Origin: Prevotella sp. BV3P1
GTDB taxonomy: Bacteria; Bacteroidota; Bacteroidia; Bacteroidales; Bacteroidaceae
Reading direction: 5' to 3'
Assembly: GCF_000479005.1 (NCBI RefSeq)
Contig: NZ_AWXC01000035.1
Location: forward strand, 1-37,906
Length of the DNA: 37,906 nucleotides
How positions within the stretch are numbered: position 1 is the first letter of the stretch; the number at the start of each line of letters is the position of its first letter. This document shows, piece by piece, positions 1-9,298 of this stretch. The notes under the pieces are model-generated. The model was not told the DNA's origin and ran no database searches. It saw nothing but the letters and a program-made list of their open reading frames with translations. Both the position numbers and the translations under genes were made by a program.

Positions 1-43
1 CCTAAAAAAAGATGTTTTCATTGGTAAAATGAAATGACCCTAT

Positions 44-1045
44 TTAATTACTCTTATTGATTAAGTTAACAACAACCTTCACCATGATGTCTTTTTCCTC
101 CGTTCGGCTTTCAGCAATCATCAAAGTAAGTGCCACGAGAGTGTTGTCAGCGATGCGTTTGGATCCGTCCTCACGGTAAAGAATACCGTTATTGTTCATA
201 AACCAAAGAAAAAGTGTGGCGGCGATGCGTTTATTTCCATCGCTGAACGAATGGTTCTTGGTAACAAGATAGAGAAGCATGGCAGCCTTCTCCTCAACAC
301 TTGGATAGAGTTCCTCGCCATCGAAGGTTTGATAGATCTGTCCAATGCTGCTTTTAAAGGACTCATCCTTCTCGTTGCCGAATAGTGTTGATGCACCAAA
401 CTTTTCTCGAAGCATCTCTATTTCTTGCATGGCATTTTCATAAGTAGCATAAAAGAGTTCATTCCGCGTAGTTTTGCTGATATACAACCGCTGGTAGTCA
501 TAGTTATCCAATGTGTCTAAAGCATAGGTATAATCCACCACCACGTCAAAGAGAGCATGACTTTCATCGGTCGTGGCAACAGGTTGCTGTTCTATTGTTC
601 TGCCAACCACCAATACCAACTGACGCAATTCGGCTATTTGCCGTTGCCGGATACGCTCATTCACAGCATAACCATTGATAAGAAATTGTTTCAAAATGCC
701 ATTTGCCCATCGTCTAAACTCTACGCCTCGCTTGCTCTTCACACGATAACCAACAGATATTATCATATCAAGATTGTAGTATTCTATCTCTCGGTTTACA
801 AGTCTTGTGCCTTCTTTTTGAACTGTCGCAAATTTTGCGACAGTTGAAATTCCATCGTTCAATTCTTCCCTCAGTGCATTGTTGATGTGTTTGCCAATGG
901 TTTTCACATCTCTTCCGAAGAGTTCTGCCATTTGTTGACGATTAAGCCACACGGTTTCTCCTTCCAACTTCACATCAAGTTGGATCGTGCCATCTTCACT
1001 CTGATAGAGCACAATTTGGTTATTCAGATTCAATCGTTCTGCCAT
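44..1045 (-). CDS. RhuM-family / Fic (Doc-like) fusion protein
   Basis: A 333-aa two-part protein. Residues about 10-145 resemble the RhuM virulence/DNA-binding-like family, seen in the stretch LNRQQMAELFGRDVKTIGKH and in the following RVKSKRGVEFRRWA. Residues about 155-333 form a Fic/Doc domain with the active-site loop HSFSDGNKRIAA (His265, Asn271, Arg273). Fic enzymes usually transfer AMP to a hydroxyl side chain. In Doc the loop carries a Lys after the Asn, as here, and Doc phosphorylates elongation factor Tu. Which reaction this protein performs cannot be told from sequence alone. I see no separate antitoxin gene within the window and no clear inhibitory helix motif, but the gene ends only 43 bases from the window edge, so a downstream partner could lie outside. 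The start ATG follows a TAACTTTG -7 box by about 30 bases. Family assignment is firm; biological role is open. Confidence 0.88.
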   Translation of the reverse strand: MAERLNLNNQIVLYQSEDGTIQLDVKLEGETVWLNRQQMAELFGRDVKTIGKHINNALREELNDGISTVAKFATVQKEGTRLVNREIEYYNLDMIISVGYRVKSKRGVEFRRWANGILKQFLINGYAVNERIRQRQIAELRQLVLVVGRTIEQQPVATTDESHALFDVVVDYTYALDTLDNYDYQRLYISKTTRNELFYATYENAMQEIEMLREKFGASTLFGNEKDESFKSSIGQIYQTFDGEELYPSVEEKAAMLLYLVTKNHSFSDGNKRIAATLFLWFMNNNGILYREDGSKRIADNTLVALTLMIAESRTEEKDIMVKVVVNLINKSN

Positions 1046-1073
1046 ATCCGTATGCTATTCTTTGATATAAACA

Positions 1074-1081
1074 CAAAGTTA
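1074..1081 (-). promoter_or_regulatory. Putative -7 box for the RhuM-Fic gene
   Basis: On the minus strand this reads TAACTTTG, matching the Bacteroidetes -7 consensus TAnnTTTG, and lies 29 bases before the start codon. No good TTTG -33 element is seen at the expected 19-21 bp spacing, so the call is tentative. Confidence 0.4.
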
Positions 1082-1163
1082 TGAAAATTATCAGTAGTTT
1101 CATTTAAAAATGGTGTTTGAATTGTTGATACATTCAACAACAAAACATCCAAATCACAAGGGA

Positions 1164-1209
1164 TAAAAAGAGCGACACAACTCCCACGATTCTTAGGACT
1201 TGTGTCGCT
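1164..1209 (-). terminator. Rho-independent terminator after the ABM-domain gene
   Basis: A perfect 10-bp inverted repeat, agcgacacaa at 1171-1180 and ttgtgtcgct at 1200-1209, flanks a 19-base loop. Reading the minus strand, the stem is followed by a short T run (complement of 1165-1169). It begins 65 bases past the stop of the gene at 1275-1550. Confidence 0.75.
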
Positions 1210-1274
1210 TCTTATCGATGAATAATAAACTTCTTATCTGTTAATAATATATGGTGTGGTTCGATGAATGAGCT

Positions 1275-1550
1275 TTAGAACATGAATTTTTCCAACTTCA
1301 TCTTGCCAAAAGTTTCTATCTCAGGTACCAGATGCAAGAAATGGGGAGCATTGGCATGTTTGTCCAGAGATTCTTGGTCTTTCCATGTTTCACAAAACAT
1401 AAATACACCAGGAATGGTTGTGCTTTCAAAGAAGTCGTAACTGATACAACCCTCGTCTTGACGCGACTTGTCTACGAGTTGGTTTGCAAGTGATAGTACC
1501 CGTTGACGATCCTTCTCATCTACTTTCAAGAATGCGTTTAGTCTGATCAT
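1275..1550 (-). CDS. Antibiotic biosynthesis monooxygenase (ABM) domain protein, putative quinol monooxygenase
   Basis: A 91-aa single-domain protein of the dimeric alpha-beta barrel ABM superfamily, at the usual length for the YgiN/LsrG-like group. Recognisable features are the N-terminal beta strand MIRLNAFLKV, the central DEGCISYDFFES segment and the FMFCETWKDQESLDKH segment, which in this family precedes the conserved His. Members act on quinols or other aromatic or dicarbonyl compounds, or degrade signalling molecules; the substrate here is unknown. No signal peptide is present, so it is cytosolic. It has its own candidate -7 box and terminator, suggesting a single-gene transcript between pckA and the RhuM-Fic gene. 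Confidence 0.85.
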   Translation of the reverse strand: MIRLNAFLKVDEKDRQRVLSLANQLVDKSRQDEGCISYDFFESTTIPGVFMFCETWKDQESLDKHANAPHFLHLVPEIETFGKMKLEKFMF

Positions 1551-1607
1551 GATTGAATTTTGGTTTTAAATGGTTATAAATATGATTTTTTTAAAAGGTT
1601 ATGTACA

Positions 1608-1615
1608 CAAAGGTA
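1608..1615 (-). promoter_or_regulatory. Putative -7 box for the ABM-domain gene
   Basis: The minus strand reads TACCTTTG, a match to TAnnTTTG, 58 bases before the start of the ABM gene. It abuts the T-run side of the pckA terminator. No TTTG -33 element is seen at the right spacing. Confidence 0.4.
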
Positions 1616-1654
1616 AAAAGGGGCTTATTCATCATTCTTCAATGAATAAGCCCC
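1614..1654 (-). terminator. Rho-independent terminator of pckA
   Basis: A perfect 13-bp stem (1620-1632 pairing with 1642-1654) with a 9-base loop. On the minus strand it is followed by five T (complement of 1615-1619). It lies 30 bases past the pckA stop codon. Confidence 0.9.
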
Positions 1655-1683
1655 AGTCTATATGAATCGTGTCTTAATCAGAG

Positions 1684-3297
1684 TTAGAGCTGAGGACCTG
1701 CAGCTACAAGAGCCTTACCAGCTTCGTTCGTGGTGTATTTCACGAAGTTCTTCTGGAAGCGAGCAGCCAAGTCTTTAGCCTTCTCATCCCACTGTGATGC
1801 GTCTTTGTAAGTGTCACGAGGATCGAGAATTTCTGTAGCAACACCTTCCAACTTGGTAGGAACTACGAAGTTGAAGTAAGGTATAGTCTTGGTAGGAGCC
1901 TCGTCGATAGAGTGGTTCAAGATAGCATCGATGATACCACGAGTGTCACGGATAGAGATACGTTTGCCCGTACCGTTCCAACCTGTGTTCACCAAGTAAG
2001 CCTTAGCGCCATTCTTCTTCATCTTCTTTACCAACTCTTCAGCATATTTTGTTGGATGCAATTCAAGGAATGCCTGACCGAAACAAGCTGAGAATGTAGG
2101 AGTAGGCTCTGTAATACCACGCTCTGTACCTGCCAATTTAGCGGTGAAACCAGAGAGGAAGTAGTACTTGGTTTGCTCCTCGTTCAAGATAGATACTGGA
2201 GGCAATACACCGAAAGCGTCAGCACTCAAGAAGATCACTTGCTTAGCAGCAGGACCAGCAGAGATAGGCTTTACGATGTTCTTAATGTGGTAGATAGGAT
2301 AAGATACACGAGTGTTCTCGGTGCGGCTCTTGTCTGTAAAGTCAATCTTACCATTCTCGTCTACAATTACGTTCTCCAAAAGTGCATTACGCTTAATAGC
2401 TCCATAGATATCAGGTTCTGACTCTTTGTCAAGGTTGATAACCTTAGCATAACAACCACCTTCAAAGTTGAATACACCATTGTCGTCCCATCCGTGTTCA
2501 TCATCACCAATCAACAAACGTTTTGGGTCGGTAGACAAGGTTGTCTTACCAGTTCCTGACAATCCGAAGAAGATAGCAGTGTTCTCACCATTCTTGTCAG
2601 TGTTGGCAGAGCAGTGCATTGAAGCCATACCTTTCAAAGGTAAGAAGTAGTTCATCATAGAGAACATACCCTTCTTCATCTCACCACCGTACCAGGTGTT
2701 CAAGATAACTTGCTCTTTAGTTGTTACGTTGAAAGCAACGCAAGTTTCAGAGTTCAAGCCCAGTTCTTTGTAGTTCTCTACCTTAGCCTTAGAAGCATTG
2801 TAAACAATGAAGTCGGGCTCCTGGTCGAGTTCTTCCTGGTTGATAGGACGGATGAACATGTTGGTCACAAAGTGAGCCTGCCATGCTACTTCAACGATGA
2901 AGCGAATCTTCATGCGAGTGTCCTTGTTGGCACCGCAGAAACCGTCTACTACGAACAAACGCTTGTTAGAAAGTTCTTTCTTTGCCAACTCATTAACAAC
3001 CTTCCAAGCTTCTTCTGTCATCTTGTGGTTGTCGTTCTTATATTCATCTGAGGTCCACCATACAGTGTCGTGAGAGTTTGCATCGTCAACGATAAATTTG
3101 TCCTTAGGCGAACGACCGGTGTAAATACCTGTTTGAACACAAACTGCACCCAGTTCGGTTTCTTGGCCTTTCTCAAAGCCTTCCAGACCTTCTTTGGTCT
3201 CTTCTTCAAACAACACTTCGTATGAAGGATTGTAAACAACTTCTGTTGTACCTGTAATTCCGTACTTTTCCAGTACCGATTTATCAAACTTTGCCAT
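1684..3297 (-). CDS. pckA: Phosphoenolpyruvate carboxykinase (ATP)
   Basis: A 537-aa protein, full length for the ATP-dependent PEPCK family. It interconverts oxaloacetate plus ATP with phosphoenolpyruvate, CO2 and ADP. In anaerobic Bacteroidales it is thought to run largely in the carboxylating direction, fixing CO2 on the way to succinate. Visible motifs are [12 protein letters not shown] near residue 60, the P-loop [11 protein letters not shown] near 245, and the metal-binding/kinase-2 segment [10 protein letters not shown] near 265. It is transcribed alone, with a well-matched promoter on its 5' side and a strong terminator on its 3' side. It diverges from upp across a 245-bp gap. Confidence 0.98.
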   Translation of the reverse strand: MAKFDKSVLEKYGITGTTEVVYNPSYEVLFEEETKEGLEGFEKGQETELGAVCVQTGIYTGRSPKDKFIVDDANSHDTVWWTSDEYKNDNHKMTEEAWKVVNELAKKELSNKRLFVVDGFCGANKDTRMKIRFIVEVAWQAHFVTNMFIRPINQEELDQEPDFIVYNASKAKVENYKELGLNSETCVAFNVTTKEQVILNTWYGGEMKKGMFSMMNYFLPLKGMASMHCSANTDKNGENTAIFFGLSGTGKTTLSTDPKRLLIGDDEHGWDDNGVFNFEGGCYAKVINLDKESEPDIYGAIKRNALLENVIVDENGKIDFTDKSRTENTRVSYPIYHIKNIVKPISAGPAAKQVIFLSADAFGVLPPVSILNEEQTKYYFLSGFTAKLAGTERGITEPTPTFSACFGQAFLELHPTKYAEELVKKMKKNGAKAYLVNTGWNGTGKRISIRDTRGIIDAILNHSIDEAPTKTIPYFNFVVPTKLEGVATEILDPRDTYKDASQWDEKAKDLAARFQKNFVKYTTNEAGKALVAAGPQL

Positions 3298-3359
3298 TAT
3301 ATTTAAATGTATTTAAGTGTGAATAATTATTCTGTATCACGTCTTCTCTTTGACGACTA

Positions 3360-3390
3360 CAAAATTAACTAAAATAAATAGGTTGACAAA
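3360..3390 (-). promoter_or_regulatory. Bacteroidetes-type promoter of pckA
   Basis: The minus strand carries TTTG (3387-3390), exactly 19 bases of spacer, then TAATTTTG (3360-3367), a full match to the TTTG-N19-TAnnTTTG consensus. The -7 box is 62 bases before the pckA ATG. Confidence 0.7.
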
Positions 3391-3480
3391 TTTTAGCCTA
3401 TAAAAAATGTATATTGATTGTACTCTTTAGGTTAAAGAAATAAAAAAACAATGTGTGTGACTGACATTTGCAATTTTCAC

Positions 3481-3513
3481 TTTGCAAAAATAAACGGAAA
3501 TTGCCTATTTTTG
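3481..3513 (+). promoter_or_regulatory. Bacteroidetes-type promoter of upp
   Basis: TTTG at 3481-3484, a 21-base spacer and TATTTTTG at 3506-3513 fit the TTTG/TAnnTTTG consensus. The start codon follows 29 bases later. Confidence 0.65.
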
Positions 3514-3542
3514 CACGGTGAAAACATAACATACGCTACGCA

Positions 3543-4202
3543 ATGAAAATTATCAACCTAAGTGAGTCTAACTCTATCATCAATCAATATTTGGCTGAAA
3601 CGAGAGATGTAGACTACCAAAAGAACCGCTTGCTGTTTCGTAACAACATCCAGAGAATTGGTGAACTGGAGGCTTACGAGATTTCCAAGCAATTGGATTA
3701 CGAAACCAAGGATGTTACTACCCCATTGGGTATTTCACAAGTCAACGTACCTGCCGACAAGATTGTCTTGGCAACCATCTTCCGCGCTGGTCTTCCCTTT
3801 CACAACGGATTCCTCAACATCTTCGACCATGCGGGCAACGCCTTCGTTTCTGCTTACCGCGAATACACCGACGAGGAACACCACAACATTGGCGTTCATG
3901 TAGAATACTTGGCTACACCAAGCATCGATGGTAAGACTTTAATCATAGCTGACCCCATGTTGGCCACCGGTGCCTCGATGGAATTGGGCTACAAGGCTTT
4001 CCTCACCAAGGGCACGCCCAAGCGTATTCACGTAGCATGTGTCATCGCCAGTCCGGAGGGCATCGAACACATCAAGAAGACTTTCCCTGAGGAGAAAACC
4101 ACTATCTGGTGCGCTGCCATCGATCCGGGACTGAACGAGCACCAATACATCGTACCGGGATTCGGGGATGCTGGTGACCTTTGCTACGGCGAAAAGCTGT
4201 AA
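3543..4202 (+). CDS. upp: Uracil phosphoribosyltransferase
   Basis: A 219-aa protein that salvages uracil by joining it to PRPP to make UMP. The PRPP-binding loop is visible as DPMLATGAS at residues 137-145, with the conserved TIFRAGLPF near 78-86. The C-terminal uracil-binding segment is YIVPGFGDAGDLCYG, where many relatives end in a slightly different FGT-type sequence. Length and motif order are typical. It appears monocistronic: its own promoter lies upstream and a long repeat-bearing gap follows before leuS. A 7-bp stem (4242-4248 with 4261-4267) followed by aattttctt may serve as a weak terminator. Confidence 0.96.
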   Translation: MKIINLSESNSIINQYLAETRDVDYQKNRLLFRNNIQRIGELEAYEISKQLDYETKDVTTPLGISQVNVPADKIVLATIFRAGLPFHNGFLNIFDHAGNAFVSAYREYTDEEHHNIGVHVEYLATPSIDGKTLIIADPMLATGASMELGYKAFLTKGTPKRIHVACVIASPEGIEHIKKTFPEEKTTIWCAAIDPGLNEHQYIVPGFGDAGDLCYGEKL

Positions 4203-4266
4203 CCACACTCCTACCGCAAGATGGTACCCGTCGATGAAAGGCATCATCACGCATCAAAATGATGAT

Positions 4267-4700
4267 GAATTTTCTTGACAACATACTTCCTTATATTTGG
4301 CGTATTTGCAAACAACTTCACTAAAGGTTGCAAATACGCCAAAAATGAGAGTTTTTCGTATCTCATTCAGACTCAATACATTGCATTTCTATCTCTACAT
4401 AAAGCAACGTTCTCGCTATCTTTTTCAAACCAATAGCATGGCTTATATCCCGCAATATACATACTTTTGCGGCATGATGTCATAGTTATTGCGGCGCAAA
4501 GTCATGCATATAGCAATCCTAACTCAAGGCTATTGCACCGAAATCTCATTTTTCTCACCCAAAAATCTTATTTTTGCTTCCTCCCTGCCCATTGATTTTT
4601 TCTAGATGACCAAATAGGAAGTGCCGTTTTAAGGCCATTATTTGGTAAATAATTAGGACATTTATCAATATCGCATTCTCTGTTGAAACACGATAAATCA
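4267..4700 (+). repeat. Long intergenic repeat, copy A (palindrome-headed)
   Basis: This roughly 430-bp stretch of the 671-bp upp-leuS gap is a diverged copy of 15103-15525. Both start with gaattttcttgaca, then carry an inverted repeat (here 16 bp perfect: 4296-4311 with 4328-4343, arms tttggcgtatttgcaa) and an AT-rich body. Both reach a shared landmark reading gaagtg[c/t][c/t]gttttaggg-like and then tatttggt. Short reading frames inside it (such as 4297-4485) are not conserved in copy B, so I call it non-coding. Outer limits are approximate. Confidence 0.7.
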
Positions 4701-4812
4701 GTGCAGTTTCATCCTCTTCACACAACGTTGGTGCTTATCGTATCAACTGCTGTCAGACAGGTTATTATTAATAAAATTCAGTATTTATACAATCCATATC
4801 TTATTTTTTTCG

Positions 4813-4820
4813 TACTTTTG
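4813..4820 (+). promoter_or_regulatory. Putative -7 box of the leuS operon
   Basis: TACTTTTG matches TAnnTTTG and lies 53 bases before the leuS ATG. The -33 region is only a weak match. Confidence 0.5.
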
Positions 4821-4873
4821 TCACCTATTATATACACATCGAAACACAACAGAACGTTAATTTAGGATATCTT

Positions 4874-7726
4874 ATGGAATACAATTTCAGAGAAATTGAG
4901 AAAAAGTGGCAACAACAGTGGGTGAAAAACAAAACCTATCACGTTGTGGAAGATGCCCAAAAGAAAAAATATTATGTACTCAACATGTTCCCCTACCCAT
5001 CTGGAGCGGGCCTTCACGTAGGCCATCCTTTGGGCTATATTGCCAGTGATATCTATGCGCGATACAAGCGACAGAATGGATTCAACGTTCTCAACCCCAT
5101 GGGCTACGACGCCTATGGACTGCCAGCCGAGCAGTATGCCATACAAACAGGGCAACATCCCTCCATCACTACCGAAGCAAACATCAAGCACTATCGCGAA
5201 CAGTTGGACAAGATAGGATTTTCGTTCGATTGGGATCGTGAAATCAGAACCTGCGACCCAGCATATTACAAGTGGACACAATGGGCGTTCATCAAAATGT
5301 TTCAATCGTATTATGACAACGATTTGCAGAAAGCACAGTCTATTACAACGCTCATACAGCATTTTGAAACTAAAGGAACTGACGGTTTGAACGTGGCTCA
5401 GAGCGAAGAACTACAGTTCACAGCCGATGAATGGAAAGCTATGACTGAGCCTCAACAGCAGCAAACGCTCATGAACTATCGCATCGCTTACCTGGGCGAA
5501 ACGATGGTAAACTGGTGTGCCGGACTGGGCACTGTGCTGGCCAACGATGAGGTGGTAGATGGTGTGAGCGAGCGAGGTGGCTACCCCGTGGTGCAAAAGA
5601 AAATGAAACAATGGTGCTTGCGCGTGTCTGCGTATGCGCAACGCTTGCTCGACGGTTTGGAAAAAGTAAACTGGACGGAGTCGCTGAAGGAAACACAACG
5701 CAACTGGATTGGACGCTCGCAAGGTACCGAAGTGCAGTTTAAAGTGGCAAACGCCGATGACCTGTCTTTGACGGTGTTCACCACCCGCGCCGATACCATG
5801 TTCGGTGTTACGTTCATGGTGCTGGCTCCAGAGAGCGAATACGTTAGCCAAGTGACCACTCCCGAGCAGGCTGCGGCGGTGGAAGAATATGTAGATGCGA
5901 CGAAAAAGCGCACCGAACGCGAACGTATCGCCGATAGAAAAGTAACCGGAGTGTTCACCGGAAGCTACGCCGTGAACCCATTGACGGGCGACAACATCCC
6001 CATCTGGGTGGGTGACTATGTACTGGCAGGCTACGGAACAGGGGCCATCATGGCCGTTCCGGCACACGACAGCCGCGACTATGCCTTTGCCAAGCACTTC
6101 AATCTGCCCGTCATTCCGCTGATTGAAGGGGCTGACGTGAGTGAAGAGAGCTACGATGCGAAAGAGGGAATCATGATTAACAGTCCGGCTGAAGGAAAAC
6201 AAACACCGTTGAGCCTCAATGGATTGACGGTGAAAGAGGCCATTGCCGCCACCCGAAAATATGTGGTTGAACAGGGTATCGGGCGCGTTCAGGTGAACTA
6301 TCGCCTGCGCGACGCCATCTTCTCTCGTCAGCGCTATTGGGGCGAACCCTTCCCGGTGTATTATCAAGACGGAATGCCTCACATGATTCCAGAAGAATGC
6401 TTGCCGCTCGAATTGCCTGAGATTGACAAGTATGAGCCTACCGAAACAGGCGAACCGCCATTGGGTAGGGCCAAGAAATGGGCCTGGGACGTGGAACAAA
6501 ACAAGGTGGTGGACAAATCACTGGTCAACAATTCTACCATATTCCCATTGGAACTAAACACCATGCCGGGCTTTGCCGGCAGTTCGGCTTATTATTTACG
6601 TTACATGGATCCGCACAACGATGAGGCATTAGTGGATAAAAAGGTAGCTGCTTATTGGCAGAATGTGGACCTTTATGTGGGTGGAACGGAACACGCCACG
6701 GGTCACTTGATTTATTCAAGATTTTGGAATAAGTTCCTGCATGATTATGGTTACTCCTTCAAGGAAGAACCTTTTGAGAAGCTGGTGAACCAGGGAATGA
6801 TACAAGGACGCAGCAACTTTGTGTATCGTATCAACAACGATGACCATTCGGCTGCGCCTGTTTTCGTGTCATTGGGATTGAAAGAACAATATAAAACCAC
6901 TCCCATTCATGTGGACGTGAACATGGTTCACGGCGACGTGTTGGACATAGAGGCCTTCAAAGCGTGGCGGCCGGAATACAAACATGCTGAATTTATCCTG
7001 GAAGGAGATAAATATGTGTGCGGCTGGGCCATCGAGAAGATGTCGAAATCGATGTACAACGTTGTCAATCCTGATATGATAGTAGAACAGTATGGTGCAG
7101 ACACGCTGCGCTTGTACGAAATGTTCTTAGGCCCGGTAGAGGCCAGCAAGCCATGGGATACCAACGGTATTGACGGTTGTCACCGGTTCTTGAAGAAACT
7201 GTGGGGACTGATTTACGAAAACAGAACCGACAAGTTCTTGCCCAACGACGATGAGCCAACAAAAGAACAGCTGAAGTCTGTACACAAACTCATCAAGAAA
7301 GTGACGGGCGACATCGAGCAGTTTTCATACAACACGGCCATCTCTGCCTTCATGATCTGCGTAAACGAACTGACGCAAAGCAAGTGCGCCAACAAGGAAC
7401 TGCTCAAGGATGTCATCAAACTATTGTCACCCTTTGCGCCACACATCAGTGAAGAGCTGTGGCATGTGTTGGGTGGAGAGGGTTCGGTTTGCGATGCCCA
7501 ATGGCCTGTATACAATGAGGAATATCTCAAAGAAAGCGATGTACAGATGACGGTATCGTTCAACGGAAAGGCTCGTTTCCAGATGGTGTTCGGCATAGAC
7601 GACAGTCGTGAAGCCATTGAAGAAAAGGTGCTTGCCGACGAGCGCACACAAAAATACATCGCAGACAAAACAATTATCAAGACTATCATCGTTCCAAAAA
7701 AAATCATTAATATCGTTCTGAAATGA
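4874..7726 (+). CDS. leuS: Leucyl-tRNA synthetase
   Basis: A 950-aa class I aminoacyl-tRNA synthetase that charges tRNA-Leu. The HIGH-type signature appears as [16 protein letters not shown] near residue 40, and the KMSKS loop as [10 protein letters not shown] near 722. Between them lies the CP1 editing domain with the threonine-rich [13 protein letters not shown] near 305 and the [15 protein letters not shown] segment near 390. The Rossmann fold, editing domain, anticodon-binding region and C-terminal domain are all present without frame breaks. It is the first gene of a run in which the YitT-family gene overlaps its last four bases (ATGA). Confidence 0.98.
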   Translation: MEYNFREIEKKWQQQWVKNKTYHVVEDAQKKKYYVLNMFPYPSGAGLHVGHPLGYIASDIYARYKRQNGFNVLNPMGYDAYGLPAEQYAIQTGQHPSITTEANIKHYREQLDKIGFSFDWDREIRTCDPAYYKWTQWAFIKMFQSYYDNDLQKAQSITTLIQHFETKGTDGLNVAQSEELQFTADEWKAMTEPQQQQTLMNYRIAYLGETMVNWCAGLGTVLANDEVVDGVSERGGYPVVQKKMKQWCLRVSAYAQRLLDGLEKVNWTESLKETQRNWIGRSQGTEVQFKVANADDLSLTVFTTRADTMFGVTFMVLAPESEYVSQVTTPEQAAAVEEYVDATKKRTERERIADRKVTGVFTGSYAVNPLTGDNIPIWVGDYVLAGYGTGAIMAVPAHDSRDYAFAKHFNLPVIPLIEGADVSEESYDAKEGIMINSPAEGKQTPLSLNGLTVKEAIAATRKYVVEQGIGRVQVNYRLRDAIFSRQRYWGEPFPVYYQDGMPHMIPEECLPLELPEIDKYEPTETGEPPLGRAKKWAWDVEQNKVVDKSLVNNSTIFPLELNTMPGFAGSSAYYLRYMDPHNDEALVDKKVAAYWQNVDLYVGGTEHATGHLIYSRFWNKFLHDYGYSFKEEPFEKLVNQGMIQGRSNFVYRINNDDHSAAPVFVSLGLKEQYKTTPIHVDVNMVHGDVLDIEAFKAWRPEYKHAEFILEGDKYVCGWAIEKMSKSMYNVVNPDMIVEQYGADTLRLYEMFLGPVEASKPWDTNGIDGCHRFLKKLWGLIYENRTDKFLPNDDEPTKEQLKSVHKLIKKVTGDIEQFSYNTAISAFMICVNELTQSKCANKELLKDVIKLLSPFAPHISEELWHVLGGEGSVCDAQWPVYNEEYLKESDVQMTVSFNGKARFQMVFGIDDSREAIEEKVLADERTQKYIADKTIIKTIIVPKKIINIVLK

Positions 7727-8700
7727 TTAAGAATAAAGAATATGTCATGAATGAAGTGAAAGACTATGTCTTTATTACATTAGGTCTTTTACTTTACACT
7801 ACCGCATTTACCATTTTCCTGTTACCATACCAGATTGTAACTGGTGGTGTTACCGGTATGTCAGCCATTGTGTATTACGCCACGGGCTTTAAGTTGGAAA
7901 ACACTTATATGATTATCAACTTTTCATTGTTGATCGTTGCGCTCAAGATTTTAGGCTTCAGATTCATGATGAAAACCATCTATGCCATCATTGCCCTTTA
8001 TTTCATGTTAATGTTTGCACAAAGTTTAATGCCTTTGGATGCTAACGGAAACTTTATCAAGGTATTGGGCGAGGGACAAGATTTCATGTCAATGGTTATT
8101 GGATGCTGTATCACTGGTTCATCACTGGCAGTGGTGTTTCTCAACAATGGCAGTACAGGCGGGTCGGATATCATTGCTGCTTGTGTCAACAAATACAAGG
8201 ATATGTCCTTAGGACAGGTACTAATATTGGTAGATATCTTTATAGTCAGCAGCTGTTTCTTCTTCCCACAGTTTGGCGAAATGGCTGAACGAGCTCACAA
8301 AGTGGTATTTGGTTATTGCACCATCATCATCGAATGTTTCATGCTCGACTTTGTGTTTGCCCGTCAACGGCAATCGGTACAGTTCATGATTTATTCGAGA
8401 AAACACGAAGAGATAGCCGACATTCTGTCCAAAGAAACTGATCATGGACTCACCATTCTTGATGGTCACGGCTGGTATACCGGACAAGAAATCAAGGTAA
8501 TTTGTTTGTTAGCCCGTAAAAATGAAAGCCAGTTAATCTTCCGTCTCATCAAGATGACCGACCCAAATGCCTTTGTCAGTCAAAGTTCAGTCATCGGTGT
8601 GTATGGGGAAGGATTTGATCAAATCAAGGTAAAAGTAAAGAAAAAACATGAAAATCGTATTCGCAACAAACAACAAAAACAAACTTCAGGAAATTCGTGA
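7723..8700 (+). CDS. YitT family integral membrane protein (DUF2179 C-terminus)
   Basis: A 325-aa inner-membrane protein. The first two thirds contain about five or six hydrophobic segments (for example [20 protein letters not shown] and [17 protein letters not shown]), with the YitT-typical [15 protein letters not shown] and [17 protein letters not shown] loops. The last third, from about residue 225, is a soluble DUF2179-like domain ([16 protein letters not shown]). The family is often called a transporter but its substrate is not established. The start overlaps the leuS stop as ATGA; an alternative ATG at 7747 would remove eight residues. The 3' end overlaps rdgB by 53 bases in another frame. 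Confidence 0.9.
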   Translation: MIKNKEYVMNEVKDYVFITLGLLLYTTAFTIFLLPYQIVTGGVTGMSAIVYYATGFKLENTYMIINFSLLIVALKILGFRFMMKTIYAIIALYFMLMFAQSLMPLDANGNFIKVLGEGQDFMSMVIGCCITGSSLAVVFLNNGSTGGSDIIAACVNKYKDMSLGQVLILVDIFIVSSCFFFPQFGEMAERAHKVVFGYCTIIIECFMLDFVFARQRQSVQFMIYSRKHEEIADILSKETDHGLTILDGHGWYTGQEIKVICLLARKNESQLIFRLIKMTDPNAFVSQSSVIGVYGEGFDQIKVKVKKKHENRIRNKQQKQTSGNS

Positions 8701-9286
8701 CATACTGGGAAAACGGTTTGAAATAGTGTCTTTGCAAGATATTGGTTGTCATGAGGATATTCCAGAAACAGGAGATACCTTGCAAGAGAATGCCTTACAA
8801 AAGGCCATGTATGTGGCTGAACACTATGGATTGGACTGTTTTGCCGATGATACGGGCCTTGAAGTGGAAGCTCTTAATGGTCAACCAGGCGTTCACAGCG
8901 CACGCTACGCCGAAGGAACCGACCATGATAGCGAGGCAAACATGCAGAAATTGTTGTACGAATTACAGGATAAAGAAAACAGAAAGGCTCGTTTTCGCAC
9001 TGTCATTGCCTTGCTGCAACATCCCAAAAATCAACAAGAAGAAAATGTAGATAATGCTTGTGCAGCACCTGAAATACATTATTTTGAAGGACGTGTGGAT
9101 GGTTTAATTGCAGAAGAGAAACGTGGTGATGCTGGTTTTGGCTATGATCCGCTGTTCATTCCCAACGGATATAACCAGAGTTTTGCCGAACTTGGTGAAG
9201 ATATAAAGAACCACATTTCGCATCGTGCATTGGCAGTTGAAAAATTAGCAGCCTATCTTAACGAAGATATAGCACAATCTGTCTAA
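8648..9286 (+). CDS. rdgB: Non-canonical purine NTP pyrophosphatase (Ham1/RdgB family)
   Basis: A 212-aa house-cleaning enzyme that hydrolyses dITP, ITP and XTP to the monophosphates, keeping deaminated purines out of DNA and RNA. Motifs are [12 protein letters not shown] at residues 5-16, the catalytic [20 protein letters not shown] at 65-84 (Asp67/Asp68), GFGYDPLF and the C-terminal SHRALA. A stretch around residues 118-135 ([14 protein letters not shown]) is an extra surface loop compared with compact relatives. The start codon lies inside the end of the YitT-family gene and is followed directly by the family N-terminus, so the 53-base overlap seems genuine. Confidence 0.95.
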   Translation: MKIVFATNNKNKLQEIRDILGKRFEIVSLQDIGCHEDIPETGDTLQENALQKAMYVAEHYGLDCFADDTGLEVEALNGQPGVHSARYAEGTDHDSEANMQKLLYELQDKENRKARFRTVIALLQHPKNQQEENVDNACAAPEIHYFEGRVDGLIAEEKRGDAGFGYDPLFIPNGYNQSFAELGEDIKNHISHRALAVEKLAAYLNEDIAQSV

Positions 9287-9298
9287 CTGAATGGCGCA

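Noticed and set aside
4296..4343. Rho-independent terminator of upp formed by the 16-bp palindrome
   Set aside because: It is not followed by a T run, starts 94 bases past the stop, and recurs elsewhere as part of a longer repeat.
4297..4485. A 62-codon frame after upp
   Set aside because: It starts inside the palindrome of repeat copy A and has no homologue in copy B.
5411..6499. A 362-codon open frame on the minus strand inside leuS
   Set aside because: It lies fully opposite a strongly supported synthetase gene and its translation shows no domain, signal or composition typical of a real protein.
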